A stretch of 64,000 nucleotides of DNA from Nocardia lijiangensis NBRC 108240 (GTDB lineage Bacteria > Actinomycetota > Actinomycetes > Mycobacteriales > Mycobacteriaceae). The notes under the pieces were generated by a model. The model had not been told where the DNA came from and searched no databases. It worked only from the letters and a program-made list of their open reading frames with translations. Below are positions 17,520 to 27,856 of the stretch, piece by piece. How positions within the stretch are numbered: position 1 is the first letter of the stretch; the number at the start of each line of letters is the position of its first letter. The stretch covers positions 49,500 to 113,499 of the forward strand of contig NZ_BDBP01000015.1 in assembly GCF_001613045.1 (NCBI RefSeq), written 5' to 3'. Made by a program: the position numbers and the translations under genes.

Positions 17520-19016
17520 CGATATCGGAACAGCGCGACTCGCACAGTCCCGCCGTGGACCGGGCTCGCGTGGCCTTCCCGCTGCACGACGGCCGGCGCA
17601 GCACCAGCGCCACGGGCCGCGCGGTGCTCGCCGACGCCGTGCGCGGCGTCGCGCCGGAACTCGCGCAGGCCGTGGCATCCACCGCGAACTGGCGGAAGGA
17701 CTACGTCGATCACCTTCGCCGCCGCCACCGAGCTCACCGCGCACTCCGGCTCGGCTGCGTTGACGATCGCCAGGGACGGTCTCACCGCATTGCGAACCCG
17801 CATGCGGCTCGCGACACCACAGGAGGACCTACCGCTGGACGCGGACGCCCTGCCGTCTGCCAGGCAGGTCGAGACGACCACCATCCTCGGACGAAGCAAC
17901 GCCGTCAAAAGGCTGCAGGTCCCTTATCGAGGACAGCTGCTCGCCGGAACGGCCCTGCTCGACCAGCTGTGCCGCTGGGTCGAGGCGGGTGTGGTCGAAC
18001 CCGACTTCGCGGAGGCGATCGCCGCCGTCATCGGCGAACCGGCCGCGTTGAGCCTGCCCGGCCGGACCGTCGTCCTGCTCGGCGCGGCCGCCGCGATGGG
18101 GCCGCTGGCGCATCTCGCCCGGTGGGGCGCGGACGTCGTCACGATCGACGTGCCCGTGCCGTCGGTCCAAGCCCGCATCGAGCAACTGGTCCGCGAAGGC
18201 TCGGGCCGAGCCGTCGTCCCCCGGCTGCGGACCCGGCAGGACAGCGGTCTGAGTATCGACCACGAGCTGCCCGAAACCGTGGCCTGGTTGCGCTCCATGC
18301 TTGCCGATATGCCCGGCCCCGTCATGGCGGCCCATTTCTACGCCGACGGCGGCACGCACGTGGAACTCACGGCGGCAGCCGACCTGATCGCGGAGGAAGT
18401 GTGCCGGGCGCGCGACGATGCCGCCCTCGCCTATCTCGCCACCCCGACCGATTCGTTCCTCGTGCCCGCCGACGCGGTCCGGCAGGCCCGCGCGCGGTGG
18501 GTCGATCCACACTGGAACACACTCCCGCGTCGCGCGCTGCGAACGATCAGCGGCGGCAAGCTCTTCCGGCGCGGGTTCGATACCAGCAGCCGCGACGAGG
18601 CAGGCGCCGAATGGGCCGTGATCAACACCCTCGTCGACGTCCAGGGCCCCAATTACGCACTGGCCAAACGTGTTCAACGCTGGCGGGCCGTGGTGGCCGC
18701 CGCCGACGGCATCACCGTCTCCGCCAACGTCGCGCCCTCGGCATGGACGCATTCGGTCACGAAGAACAAGACGCTGGCCGCGGTCTTCCGCGCCGCTCAC
18801 CACTACGGCGTCGAGATCTTCCACCCCGAGACCGCCTCGGCGCTGATGGCGGCCAAACTCGTCGCGGACCTCTCGGATCTCACGCCCTCCCGCGCCGCCC
18901 ATCCGGAGGCGCTGTTCAGTCACGACGCCGCCCACGGCGGGCTGTGGCGACAGCCGTTCACTCCGCATTCGGCCCTGCCGGTCGCCGCACTGCGCGGCCT
19001 GCTCATCCGACCCTAG
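17516..19016 (+). pseudogene. Conserved Rossmann-like protein of unknown function, interrupted by a +1 frameshift
   Basis: The ATG at 17516 overlaps the kinase stop (ATGA) and reads well as far as NWRKDYV. At 17708 the sense moves to the +1 frame: GTC, an extra G, then ATC ACC TTC, giving ITFAAATELTAHSGSAALTIARDG and a long convincing frame to 19016. The joined protein would have about 499 residues. A dinucleotide-binding-like segment, TVVLLGAAAAMGPLAHLARWGADVV, is visible; I do not recognise the family. The C-terminal part alone could only start at TTG 17760. The cause may be a real one-base insertion, programmed frameshifting or a sequencing error. It closes the dehydrogenase-SDR-kinase operon. 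Confidence 0.72.
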
Positions 19017-19034
19017 GCAACGACGGGATTGCCT
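19015..19034 (+). terminator. Hairpin after the acyl-CoA dehydrogenase operon
   Basis: AGGCAA and TTGCCT form a perfect 6-bp stem with an 8-base loop, starting within the stop codon of the last operon gene. Confidence 0.45.
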
Positions 19035-19134
19035 CGGGCGCTTTATGTCTCCGTTAAGGAGATGACGTGGTCCGCGTCCATACGATCGACATTGTTCGAC
19101 GATGGGCATCGGGTCCGTCGCCAAGAGGGTGGGA

Positions 19135-19518
19135 ATGATGAAGCGAATTCTGTTGACACTGTTGGCTTCGAGTGTCGTACTGGCGGCGGGCGCGGGGACG
19201 GCGCAGGCCGAGTCCTACTCGGGCTCGGACTCAGGCAGCTGCTCCGGCACGGTGGACGAGTGGGGCTACTTCTACGCCTACACCTACCAGTACGCCTACA
19301 TCAGCAACAACAAGATCGAGAGCGAAAGTCACAGCTTCTCCTTCAGCGGATTCCTCGAGGGCGCCGAGGACGCCGAGCTGCTGAACGGGAAGGAACGCAA
19401 ATGGTTGATCTACCGCAGCGGTGACTTCGACTTGGCCGTACCGTATGTCGACGATGCGGGGCTGTTCGCACGGGACAACCGTGATCGGGACAACGACTGG
19501 GTGAAGCTCTGCGACTAG
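19135..19518 (+). CDS. Small secreted protein of unknown function
   Basis: The 127-residue product has a clear signal peptide (MMKRILLTLLASSVVLAAGA, cleaved near AQA-ESYSG). The mature part begins Ser/Gly-rich, has a Tyr-rich stretch (WGYFYAYTYQYAYI) and ends in a charged, Asp-rich tail with a final Cys. Two cysteines in the mature part could form a disulphide. ATG 19135 is chosen for AGAGGGTGGG just upstream and for the signal peptide. It precedes a secreted lipase by 39 bases and could share its transcript. No family recognised. Confidence 0.72.
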   Translation: MMKRILLTLLASSVVLAAGAGTAQAESYSGSDSGSCSGTVDEWGYFYAYTYQYAYISNNKIESESHSFSFSGFLEGAEDAELLNGKERKWLIYRSGDFDLAVPYVDDAGLFARDNRDRDNDWVKLCD

Positions 19519-19557
19519 CGTCCCGATCGACATCCCGCTCCTAGAGGAAGCAGGTCG

Positions 19558-20268
19558 ATGGATACGGTACGCAAGCTGCTTGCCCTTCTGGCCCCGGTCG
19601 CGCTGTGCGTGGGCCTCGCGGTCGCGCCTGCGGCCGCCGTCCCCGTGGTGAATCCCGTCCTGGTGGTCGGTGGGTTCGACGCGAACGTCGGCAAACTCGA
19701 GACGCTGCGGGCGTGGCTGAGCGCGCGTGGCTACACCGCCTACGCGATGGTGCTGCCCGGCGCGCCCTCGGCGACCGCGCCGCTGGCCGACTCGGCTCGC
19801 GCCGTCGCCGAGAAGGTGGCCGAGGTCCGCCGCGAAACCGGCTCGGCGCGAGTGGATCTCGTCGGCCACTCGCTGGGCGGGCTCGCCCAGCGGCACTACG
19901 TGAAGTTCCTCGACGGCCGCGCGTCGGTGGGCGTGTATGTCGATTTCGGCACCCCCGAGAACGGCGAAGCGCTCGCCCTGCTGTGCGCCCCGCTCTACCC
20001 GGGCTGCCGCGATCTGACCCCGGGTTCGCCGTTCCTCGCCGCGCTGAACGCCGCACCGGCGATTCCCCCCGGTCTGCCCGCCTACCACCTGTTCTCCGAG
20101 GACGCGGGCGCGGAGCGGGACCCGCTGCCCGGCGCGACGAACGCGAGCGTGCAATCGTTCTGCCCCGGGCGGCGGGTGTCCCACGCCGACGAACCGATCG
20201 ACGCCGCCTTCCAGCAGTTGATCGACACCGCGTTGCGAGGTGCCCCCTTGGCCACCAGCTGCCCCTGA
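19558..20268 (+). CDS. Secreted lipase, family 2 (triacylglycerol lipase-like)
   Basis: The 236-residue protein has a signal peptide (LLALLAPVALCVGLAVAPAAA), then NPVLVVGGFDANVGKLETLRAWL, the N-terminal block of class 2 lipases, and the nucleophile elbow VGHSLGGL at about residues 101-108. A YHLFSEDAGAERDPLPGATN stretch provides the likely acid residue, and a late RVSHAD provides the histidine. It should be exported and hydrolyse ester lipids. GAGGAAGCAGG precedes the ATG. Confidence 0.87.
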   Translation: MDTVRKLLALLAPVALCVGLAVAPAAAVPVVNPVLVVGGFDANVGKLETLRAWLSARGYTAYAMVLPGAPSATAPLADSARAVAEKVAEVRRETGSARVDLVGHSLGGLAQRHYVKFLDGRASVGVYVDFGTPENGEALALLCAPLYPGCRDLTPGSPFLAALNAAPAIPPGLPAYHLFSEDAGAERDPLPGATNASVQSFCPGRRVSHADEPIDAAFQQLIDTALRGAPLATSCP

Positions 20269-20273
20269 TCGAA

Positions 20274-20288
20274 CGGCAATGCTTGCCG
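20274..20288 (+). terminator. Hairpin after the lipase
   Basis: CGGCAA and TTGCCG form a perfect 6-bp stem with a 3-base loop, five bases past the stop codon. Confidence 0.45.
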
Positions 20289-20467
20289 CGCAGCTTGTTT
20301 CGCCGCGAACCCTCTGGTTTGTGCATTGCTTCTGCCGAATCTATAGTGTCCGTAATCCGATTGGCGCTCCCTAGAAGTACAGCCGCAGAACGGGAGCCCA
20401 CGCCGCGAAGATGCCAGGCGATGGAGTGGGCGGTGTATTTTGCCCACCCGTTTTCCTGGAGGAATCC

Positions 20468-21316
20468 ATGCATATCGGACTCGGATTGCCGATCGCCGAT
20501 CCCATCACCCTGCTCGACTGGGCGCAGCGTGCCGACGCCGGACCGTTTTCCACGCTCGGCTTGCTCGATCGTCTCGTCTACGACAATCCCGAACCGCTGG
20601 TCGCGCTGTCGGTCATCGCCGGAGCGACCAGTCGCGTCCGGGTGCAAACCGAAGTGCTGCTCGCCCCGCTGCGCGACACGGCGCTGCTCGCCAAACAGGT
20701 GGCGACACTGGACCGGATGTCCGGCGGCAGGCTGGTGCTCGGGCTCGGTGTCGGCGGCCGCGCCGACGACCATCTGGCCGCTGGTACCGAGCTGCGCACC
20801 CGTGGCCGCCGGATGGACGAACAACTCGCGCACCTGCGCAGCCTGTGGTCCGGCGAGCCGTTCGGCGCAGACTGCGGGCCGATCGGCCCGGCACCGACCC
20901 GGCCGGGCGGGCCGCCGATCCTCTTCGGCGGTTTCAAGCCCGCCGCGCTGGCACGCGTCGCCCGCTGGGGCGACGGGTTCCTCGCCGCGCTCCCGGTGCA
21001 CTGGGCCGGTGACCTGTTCGACTCCGTCCGCAAGTCGTGGCACGACCATGGTCGCCACGGTGAACCGCGGATCGTCGCGCAGGTCAACGTCGCCCTCGGC
21101 CCGCAGCACGTGATCGACGACGCCCGCGCGGCGATCGGCGCGTACTACGAGTTCAGCGGCTGGGCGGACAACATGGTGTCCGGCCTGCGCACCACCACCG
21201 CCGAGATCCGCACGACGATCAGGCAATTCGCTGATCTCGGCGCGGACGAGGTGATGCTGTACTGCTATGGCGGCGATCCCGGACAGGTCGACCGCCTCGC
21301 CGATGTGATCGGCTGA
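20468..21316 (+). CDS. LLM-class F420-dependent oxidoreductase
   Basis: The 282-residue protein begins MHIGLGLPIADPITLLDWAQ and shows luciferase-like barrel segments (LVALSVIAGATSRVRVQTEVL, GRLVLGLGVGGRADDHLAAG, GGPPILFGGFKPAALARVARWGDG). GGAGG lies seven bases upstream of ATG 20468, which fixes the start although the open frame reaches further upstream. It is monocistronic and convergent with PucR, with a strong hairpin between them. The substrate is unknown. Confidence 0.88.
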   Translation: MHIGLGLPIADPITLLDWAQRADAGPFSTLGLLDRLVYDNPEPLVALSVIAGATSRVRVQTEVLLAPLRDTALLAKQVATLDRMSGGRLVLGLGVGGRADDHLAAGTELRTRGRRMDEQLAHLRSLWSGEPFGADCGPIGPAPTRPGGPPILFGGFKPAALARVARWGDGFLAALPVHWAGDLFDSVRKSWHDHGRHGEPRIVAQVNVALGPQHVIDDARAAIGAYYEFSGWADNMVSGLRTTTAEIRTTIRQFADLGADEVMLYCYGGDPGQVDRLADVIG

Positions 21317-21327
21317 CCCACCGGCGC

Positions 21328-21363
21328 TCCGGGCCCGTCGGCGGCGACGTCGGCGGGCCCGGA
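21328..21363. terminator. Bidirectional terminator between LLM and PucR genes
   Basis: TCCGGGCCCG and CGGGCCCGGA form a perfect 10-bp stem around a 16-base loop, between the two convergent stop codons. Confidence 0.7.
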
Positions 21364-21367
21364 ATCG

Positions 21368-22561
21368 TCAGGACCGGTCCAGCCCGGCCAGCCGCACGGC
21401 GGTCAGGGCGACGTACAGCTCGGCCGCCGCTTTCGGGTCGGAGCAGCGGCGGTCGGTGAGGGTTTCGATGCGGCGCAGCCGGTAGTGGATGGTGTTGCGG
21501 TGGTAGTGCAGGCGTTGCGCGACTTCGGTATTGGAACCACCGCATTCGAACCACAGGGCGAGCGTGTCGAGGAGGGTGTCGCGTTCCTCGGGCGCCAGGT
21601 CCAGAACGGGCCCGAGGACGTCGTCGGCCAGCCGTTGTGACGCCGACGGAGCGTGCGCGAGAACGAGCGGAATGGGCGTGTTGCCGTAGACGGTGACCGT
21701 GGCGGCGCCGGGTGGCGCGCAGCGGCCCGCCAGTTCGGCCTCGCGCAGTGCGGTGCTGGCGTGTCCCGCGGTCGAGAACGTGGCGCTCACGCCGATGCGG
21801 CCGGTCGCGTGTTCCCGAAGGCGGGTGAGCACCCGGTCGTGCACGCGTCCGGTGGCCAGGCTGAGCAGGCCGATGCGGGCGCCGGCTTCGGTGATCCAGA
21901 TCGATTCGATGAACTCGGCGCGGAACCGGTCCTCGATACCCAGCAGCGGCGCCAATGCCTCGGGGTTGGCTTCGGCGTGCACGACGAGGAAGCTGCCCAG
22001 CGGGGGGAGGTGCAGGGCGCGGGCGATGTCGCGCTGGGTCGGATCGTTCGAGTCGCCGTCGAGCAGCCTGCGCAACAGCGCGCGGCGTTCGGAATCGTCA
22101 CGGCGGACTCGTTCGGTCAAGAAGTCGCCGTACGCCTCGGCGGCCGCGCCCGAGTAGTCGTCGATGATCCGCCACATCTCCGAACCGAGCTGCGGTAGGA
22201 CGTCGAGATTGGTGCCGGTCGACGTGATGAGCGCGCGCTCCCACAGCAGCCGTCCGGCCAAGCGGTACGCGTGCAGCACCGCGGCCAGGGGCACGCCGTG
22301 CTCGGCTTTGATACGGCCGACGACGGTGGCAGGCTGCAGACGACGCCCGCCGCTCCCGGAGAGCTGGCCGAGGACCGAGACGAGGTTGTCGCGGACGACC
22401 GAGCCCAGCTCGGCGTCGGTGAGCGCTGTCGATTCCGCGTAGGCGTGGTCGCCGGTGCGAATGCGGCCGACGAGTTCGGTGGTCAGGTCGTCGACCTCGT
22501 CGAGCAGGGTGCGCGCCACGGCGGCGGAATCGTTCGAGGGCGGCTCGATCAGCGCGGTCAT
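21368..22561 (-). CDS. PucR-family transcriptional regulator
   Basis: The protein has about 397 residues with a GGDEF-like/CdaR central domain and a C-terminal PucR HTH: LALWFECGGSNTEVAQRLHYHRNTIHYRLRRIETLTDRR is the diagnostic segment (recognition helix NTIHYRLRR). The N-terminal helical part resembles RsbR-like sensor domains. Possible starts are ATG 22561 and ATG 22579; neither has a strong ribosome site. It is divergent from the GMC, aldehyde dehydrogenase and acyl-CoA ligase genes, and a palindrome lies between them, so it probably controls that pathway. Confidence 0.87.
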   Translation of the reverse strand: MTALIEPPSNDSAAVARTLLDEVDDLTTELVGRIRTGDHAYAESTALTDAELGSVVRDNLVSVLGQLSGSGGRRLQPATVVGRIKAEHGVPLAAVLHAYRLAGRLLWERALITSTGTNLDVLPQLGSEMWRIIDDYSGAAAEAYGDFLTERVRRDDSERRALLRRLLDGDSNDPTQRDIARALHLPPLGSFLVVHAEANPEALAPLLGIEDRFRAEFIESIWITEAGARIGLLSLATGRVHDRVLTRLREHATGRIGVSATFSTAGHASTALREAELAGRCAPPGAATVTVYGNTPIPLVLAHAPSASQRLADDVLGPVLDLAPEERDTLLDTLALWFECGGSNTEVAQRLHYHRNTIHYRLRRIETLTDRRCSDPKAAAELYVALTAVRLAGLDRS

Positions 22562-22593
22562 GGGTTCGATGGTAGGCATTCGCTCTGGATGGT

Positions 22594-22613
22594 GACTGTG
22601 CTGGTGCACAGTC
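22594..22613. promoter_or_regulatory. Palindromic operator candidate for PucR
   Basis: GACTGTGC and GCACAGTC are perfect 8-bp arms around TGGT. The site lies just upstream of the PucR start and within the divergent promoter region shared with the GMC oxidoreductase gene. Confidence 0.5.
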
Positions 22614-22739
22614 GAGTGGACGCGATCGGCAAACCCGCGCACATGGTGGACGGATGCCCACGGCCCGCAGTATCGACTGCGACAGTGACCGGGGTCATAG
22701 TGCCCCGATTTCAGGATGAGCTCGAGAGAGGTGCCGACC

Positions 22740-24308
22740 GTGTACGACTACGTCGTCGTGGGCGCGGGATCCGGAGGATCCGTGCTGGCCAGCCGATTGT
22801 CCGAGGACCCCCGGGTCAGTGTGGCCGTCATCGAAGCGGGGCCGCAGGACACCGCGGACGAAATCCATCTGCCGGTCGCCTTTCCTTCGCTGTTCAAGAG
22901 CCCGCTCGACTGGGATTACGACACCGAACCCGAACCCGGTCTGTACGCACGTCGCGCCTACCTGCCGCGCGGGCGCGTGCTCGGCGGGTGCAGTTCGATC
23001 AACGCGATGATCTACATCCGCGGTGCGCGCGCCGACTACGACGGGTGGGCCGCGGCAGGCGCCGACGGTTGGAGCTACGACGAGGTCCTTCCGTACTTCT
23101 TGAAGGCCGAGGACAACGAGCGCGGCAAGGACGCCTACCACGGTGCCGGCGGGCCGTTGGCGGTCAGCGAAAGCCGATCGGAGCATCCGCTGGCCGAAGC
23201 GTTCCTGCGCGCCGCCGAACAAGCGGGCCACCCACGCAACGACGACTTCAACGGGGCCACGCAGCTGGGCGTCGGCCGCTACCAGGTGACACAGCGCAAC
23301 GGCATGCGGTGCAGCGCCGCCGTCGGTTACCTGCATCCGGCCGCGTCCCGCCCCAACCTGACCGTGATCACCGAGGCTCTTGTGCACCGCGTGGTGTTCG
23401 AGAACGGCCGCGCGACCGGCGTGGTCATCAGCCGGGACGGGAGCACAGAAGAGATTCGCGCCCGGCGTGAGGTCGTGCTGGCCGCGGGCGCCTACGGATC
23501 GGCGCAGTTGCTGCTGCTGTCGGGGGTCGGCCCGGCCGAACAGCTGGCGGCGTTCGGGATCGAGCCGGTCCGTGACCTGCCGGTCGGGCAGAACATGCAG
23601 GACCACCTGTCGGTGTTCCTCAACTACCGCACCGATCACGAGTCGCTGATGACCGCGCTCACGCCGGAGAACCTCGGGCTGCTGCAGGAAGCAGGTCGCG
23701 GGCCCCTGACCTCCAATATCGGCGAGGCCGGGGGATTCATCGAGACCCGCGCCGGCCTCGCCGGGCCGGACATCCAGTTCCACATGGCGCCGGTGCTCTT
23801 CCACGGCGAAGGCATGGGCGCCGCGACCGAGCACGGATACGCGTTCGGCCCCTGTCTGATCAATCCGACCAGTCGTGGCGAACTCACGCTGCGTTCCGCG
23901 GCTCCCGGCACGGCGCCGCGCATCCGGCACAACTACCTCGGCACCGACGCCGACCGCGAGAGCATCCTCGCCGGGCTGCGCAGCGCGCTCGAGATCGCCG
24001 ATCAGCCCGCGCTACGGGAACTCACCACCGGCGAATTCCTCACTCCGGCCGGTGATTCCGACTCCGAGCTGCTCGATTTCGCGGCCCGCACCGCGCAGAC
24101 TCTCTACCATCCCACCTCGACCTGTGCCATCGGCGCCGTCGTCGACCCGCGATTGCGCGTGCTCGGCCTGCGCGGTCTGCGCGTGGCCGACGCCTCGGTG
24201 ATGCCGTCGGTCGTCCGAGGCAACACCAACGCACCCACCATCATGATCGGCGAGAAGGCCGCCGTCATGATCCTCGAGGACGCCGATTCGGAAGGAAACG
24301 ACGCGTGA
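22740..24308 (+). CDS. GMC-family oxidoreductase (choline/alcohol dehydrogenase-like)
   Basis: The 522-residue flavoprotein starts with the ADP-binding motif [19 protein letters not shown], followed by the GMC signatures [19 protein letters not shown] and, further on, [16 protein letters not shown]. The C-terminal active-site region contains [10 protein letters not shown] with the catalytic histidine, and [28 protein letters not shown]. It oxidises an alcohol to an aldehyde. GTG 22740 is preferred because GAGAGAGG lies upstream; ATG 22716 would add eight residues. The next gene overlaps by four bases. Confidence 0.92.
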   Translation: MYDYVVVGAGSGGSVLASRLSEDPRVSVAVIEAGPQDTADEIHLPVAFPSLFKSPLDWDYDTEPEPGLYARRAYLPRGRVLGGCSSINAMIYIRGARADYDGWAAAGADGWSYDEVLPYFLKAEDNERGKDAYHGAGGPLAVSESRSEHPLAEAFLRAAEQAGHPRNDDFNGATQLGVGRYQVTQRNGMRCSAAVGYLHPAASRPNLTVITEALVHRVVFENGRATGVVISRDGSTEEIRARREVVLAAGAYGSAQLLLLSGVGPAEQLAAFGIEPVRDLPVGQNMQDHLSVFLNYRTDHESLMTALTPENLGLLQEAGRGPLTSNIGEAGGFIETRAGLAGPDIQFHMAPVLFHGEGMGAATEHGYAFGPCLINPTSRGELTLRSAAPGTAPRIRHNYLGTDADRESILAGLRSALEIADQPALRELTTGEFLTPAGDSDSELLDFAARTAQTLYHPTSTCAIGAVVDPRLRVLGLRGLRVADASVMPSVVRGNTNAPTIMIGEKAAVMILEDADSEGNDA

Positions 24309-26002
24309 CCACCACCGTGACCGAAACTGTCGAGGCGGCCGTCGCCGCACTACGACGCGGTGAAAACGAATGGGCGCGAACCTCGTTGCCCGCGCGCAGG
24401 CTGCTGCTTGACCAGATTCACGTCAATACGGCGAAGCATGCGCAGGAGTGGGTCGAGGCCGCGGCCCGGATCAAGAAGCTGACCCCGGATTCGCCCCTGC
24501 TGGGTGAGGAATGGGTCAGCGGACCGTACTCCCTGCTCACCGGCGCCGCGGCGCTCGCGGAATCGCTGCTGGCGCTGGAGGAAGGGCGCAGTCCGGTCGA
24601 CGGATACCCGATGCGTCCGGCGCCCGGCGGCCGCACCGCCATCGATGTCTTCCCGCACGGCATGTTCGATGCCCTGCTGCTCAACGGTTTTCGTGCCGAA
24701 GTCTGGACGCGGCCCGGCGTGGACGCCGAATCCGTCCGCGCTCGTGCGGGACTGGGGCAGCGTACTCCCGCCCGCACGGGAGGTGTCGGCGTCGTGCTCG
24801 GCGCGGGCAACATCTTCTCGATCGCCCCGCTGGACGTGCTGTATCAGCTCTACGCCGACAACCGGGTGGTGGCGCTGAAGCTCAACCCGATCACCGATCC
24901 GTTGCTGCCGGTGCTGGAGAAGATCTTCGCTCCGGCGATCGAGCGCGGATTCCTCCGGCTGATCACCGGCGGTCCGGAGGTCGGATCCGCGCTGGTGCAC
25001 CACCCCGGCGTGGACGCGGTTCACATGACCGGCAGCGCGCTCACCCACGACGCCATCGTGTTCGGCGCAGGCGCCGAAGGCGAGCGGAACAAGGCGGCCG
25101 GTACGCCCAAGCTGACGAAGCCGATCACCAGCGAGCTCGGCGGCGTCTCGCCCACCATCGTGGTGCCCGGTCGCTGGTCGAAGGCGGACCTGCGCTTCCA
25201 GGCCGAGCACGTGGCCACGCAGCGACTGCACAACAACGGGTACAACTGCATCGCCGCGCAGGTGGTGGTGATCTCCGCGGACTGGCCACAGAAGGAGAAG
25301 TTTCTCGACGAACTCCGCGCGGCGATCGGCCGTGCGCCGCAGCGGCCGGACTATTACCCCGGATCGGCGGACCGCGTCGCGGGCGCGCGCCGGAGCTATC
25401 CGCAGGCGCAGGCGATCGGTGCGCGCACGCTCATCGAGGGCCTGACGCCGGATCGCAACGAATCCGCGCTGCACACCGAATACTTCGCCCCGGTGCTGGG
25501 CGTGCTCGAATTGCCCGGTGACGCAGCCGAATTCCTGGCACAGGCGGTCAGTGTGTGCAACGAGGAGTTCGAGGGCACGCTCGGCGCGAACATCATCGCC
25601 CACCCCGCCACCATGAAACAGCTGGGCGGGCGATTCGACGCGGCTGTCGCCGAACTGCGCTACGGCACCATCGCCGTCAACGCATGGACCGGCCTGGGCT
25701 ACCTCACCGCCCGCGCGTCGTGGGGCGCCTTCCCCGGGCACACCCTGACCGACGTCCAGAGCGGAATCGGCGTCGTGCACAACGCCTTGCTGATCGCCGA
25801 ACCGGAACGCACCGTGGTGCGCGGCCCGTTCCGCCCCTCGCCTCGGTCGCTGCTGCACGGCGAATTCAGTCTCTCGCCGAAGCCGCCGTGGTTCGTCACC
25901 AACCGCACCGGCGCCACGACCTTGCGGCGCCTGACCGACTTCGCGAAGAACCCCGGCGTCGCCGCCCTGCCGCCGATCTTCGCCTCCGCGCTGCGCGGCT
26001 GA
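24305..26002 (+). CDS. Aldehyde dehydrogenase family protein
   Basis: The 565-residue protein is longer than the usual 480-500 residues of the superfamily but keeps its catalytic parts: [20 protein letters not shown] for cofactor binding, MTGS at 251-254, the general base in TSELGG (E277), and the catalytic cysteine in [12 protein letters not shown] (C315). The late block [11 protein letters not shown] aligns with the substrate-site region. The GTG start overlaps the GMC stop (GTGA). It should oxidise the aldehyde made by the preceding enzyme to a carboxylic acid. The branch is divergent and the substrate unknown. Confidence 0.88.
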   Translation: MTTTVTETVEAAVAALRRGENEWARTSLPARRLLLDQIHVNTAKHAQEWVEAAARIKKLTPDSPLLGEEWVSGPYSLLTGAAALAESLLALEEGRSPVDGYPMRPAPGGRTAIDVFPHGMFDALLLNGFRAEVWTRPGVDAESVRARAGLGQRTPARTGGVGVVLGAGNIFSIAPLDVLYQLYADNRVVALKLNPITDPLLPVLEKIFAPAIERGFLRLITGGPEVGSALVHHPGVDAVHMTGSALTHDAIVFGAGAEGERNKAAGTPKLTKPITSELGGVSPTIVVPGRWSKADLRFQAEHVATQRLHNNGYNCIAAQVVVISADWPQKEKFLDELRAAIGRAPQRPDYYPGSADRVAGARRSYPQAQAIGARTLIEGLTPDRNESALHTEYFAPVLGVLELPGDAAEFLAQAVSVCNEEFEGTLGANIIAHPATMKQLGGRFDAAVAELRYGTIAVNAWTGLGYLTARASWGAFPGHTLTDVQSGIGVVHNALLIAEPERTVVRGPFRPSPRSLLHGEFSLSPKPPWFVTNRTGATTLRRLTDFAKNPGVAALPPIFASALRG

Positions 26003-26096
26003 GCACACCGGTGAGCTCGGGTCGCAGCGACAGCTTCGGCCCGGGCTCACGGGTGCTCCCGTGCGGCGGGCATTCTTCGAGAAAGACCAGTACACA

Positions 26097-27782
26097 ATGG
26101 CTTACCACGATTACGACCTGCCGATGCCGAGCACCATGCAGGACGAACCGCTCTCTCTGGCGACGCTGCTGCGCTACGCCACCACGGTGCACGCCGACGC
26201 CACCGTCCGCACCTGGACGGGCAGCGAGTCGCGCGTGCTGACCTACCGCGAACTCGGCGAGCGGGCGGCCCAGCTCGCCCACGCACTCACCGCACTGGGA
26301 GTCGGCCGCGGCGACCGGGTGGGCACGTTCATGTGGAACAACAACGAACACCTCGTTGCCTACTGCGCCGTGCCCGCCATGGGCGCGGTGCTGCACACCC
26401 TCAATATCCGGCTCTTCCCGGAACAGATCGTCTACGTGGCCGATCACGCGGCCGACAAGGTGGTGATCGTCGACGGATCGCTGGCGCCCGCCTTCGCGCA
26501 GGTGCTGCCGCGGTTGCGTACCGTCCGCCACGTCATCGTCGCCAACGGTGATGCGTCGGCGTTGCATGCGCCCGAGGGCGTCGCGGTCCACGACCTGGAC
26601 ACGTTGCTCGCCGCGTACCCGGCCACGTTCGACTTCCCGGTGCTGGACGAGCGGTCCGCCGCCGCGATGTGCTACACCTCCGGCACCACCGGCGACCCGA
26701 AAGGTGTTGTCTATTCGCACCGTTCGAACTGGTTGCACTCCATGCACGCCTGCACCGCCGACGGGATGGGCATCGAGGCGGGGGATCGGGTGCTGGCGAT
26801 CGTGCCCATGTTCCACGCCAACGCCTGGGGCCTGCCCTATGCGGCGCTCATGGCGGGCGCCTCGCTGGTGATGCCCGATCGATTCCTGCAGCCGTCGCCG
26901 CTGCTGGAGCTCATGGCGGCCGAACGCCCCAATTTCGCCGCCGCCGTTCCGACGGTGTGGACCGGCGTGCTCGCCGCGGTCGACGCCGCCCCGCAGGACC
27001 TCGGCCATCTGCGGGCGGTCGTGGTCGGCGGCTCGGCCGTGCCGCCGCAACTGATGCGGGCCTTCGAGGACCGCCACGGGGTACGCATCATCCAGGCGTG
27101 GGGCATGACCGAAACCTCGCCGCTGGGCTCCGTCGCGTGGCCGCCGCCCGGCGCCGAAGGCGAGGCGGCCTACGCGTACCGAGTCACCCAGGGCCGCTTC
27201 CCCGCTCCGGTGCAGGCCCGGCTCGTCGGCGACGACGGCACGGAGCTGCCGCATGACGGAAAAGCGGTGGGCGAGCTGGAGGTTCGCGGGCCGTGGATCA
27301 CCGCCTCCTACTACTCGCCGGACGCGGGCACGGTCGGCTCCGACGCGTTCCGTGACGGCTGGCTGCGCACCGGCGACGTCGGCACCATCACCGCCGACGG
27401 CTACCTGACCCTGGTCGATCGAGCCAAGGACATCATCAAGTCCGGCGGCGAATGGATCTCGTCGGTCGAACTCGAGAACGCGATCATGGCGCACCCCGAT
27501 GTCGTCGAGGCCGCGGTGTTCGGGGTGCCCGACGAGAAGTGGGACGAGCGCCCCGTCGTCGCCGCCACGTTGCGCTCCGGCGTCGAGGCCGACGCGGGCG
27601 CGTTGCGCGAGTTCCTCACCGGCAAGGTGGCGAAATGGCAAGTGCCGGAACGCTGGACATTCCTGCCCGAGGTCCCCAAGACCAGCGTCGGAAAGTTCGA
27701 CAAGAAGGTCCTTCGCGCCCGCTACGCGGCCGACGAACTCGACATCGTGGTCTCGAATCCGGGTCTCGCGCAAGCGAACTAG
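26097..27782 (+). CDS. Long-chain fatty-acyl-CoA ligase (AMP-forming)
   Basis: This 561-residue member of the ANL superfamily has the P-loop MCYTSGTTGDPKGVVYSH, the adenine motif QAWGMTETSPLG, the GWLRTGDVGTI aspartate, and the catalytic lysine in TSVGKFDKK near the C-terminus. It converts a fatty acid to its acyl-CoA. ATG 26097 is chosen over an in-frame GTG at 26061. It follows the aldehyde dehydrogenase by 94 bases, so the three genes can take an alcohol to an acyl-CoA. Confidence 0.92.
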   Translation: MAYHDYDLPMPSTMQDEPLSLATLLRYATTVHADATVRTWTGSESRVLTYRELGERAAQLAHALTALGVGRGDRVGTFMWNNNEHLVAYCAVPAMGAVLHTLNIRLFPEQIVYVADHAADKVVIVDGSLAPAFAQVLPRLRTVRHVIVANGDASALHAPEGVAVHDLDTLLAAYPATFDFPVLDERSAAAMCYTSGTTGDPKGVVYSHRSNWLHSMHACTADGMGIEAGDRVLAIVPMFHANAWGLPYAALMAGASLVMPDRFLQPSPLLELMAAERPNFAAAVPTVWTGVLAAVDAAPQDLGHLRAVVVGGSAVPPQLMRAFEDRHGVRIIQAWGMTETSPLGSVAWPPPGAEGEAAYAYRVTQGRFPAPVQARLVGDDGTELPHDGKAVGELEVRGPWITASYYSPDAGTVGSDAFRDGWLRTGDVGTITADGYLTLVDRAKDIIKSGGEWISSVELENAIMAHPDVVEAAVFGVPDEKWDERPVVAATLRSGVEADAGALREFLTGKVAKWQVPERWTFLPEVPKTSVGKFDKKVLRARYAADELDIVVSNPGLAQAN

Positions 27783-27856
27783 CGCCGCGGGCGCCCGCGC
27801 CGCCGGAACCAGTCGGTCGTCGGCGGCGTGGGCCTGTACGCCTCCCCTCTGAGATG

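Noticed and set aside
17760..19016. Treating the C-terminal part of the frameshifted protein as a stand-alone gene from TTG 17760.
   Set aside because: Protein-like sequence continues upstream of the TTG in the same frame (ITFAAATELTAHSG) and joins the coupled upstream frame, so one interrupted gene is the better reading.
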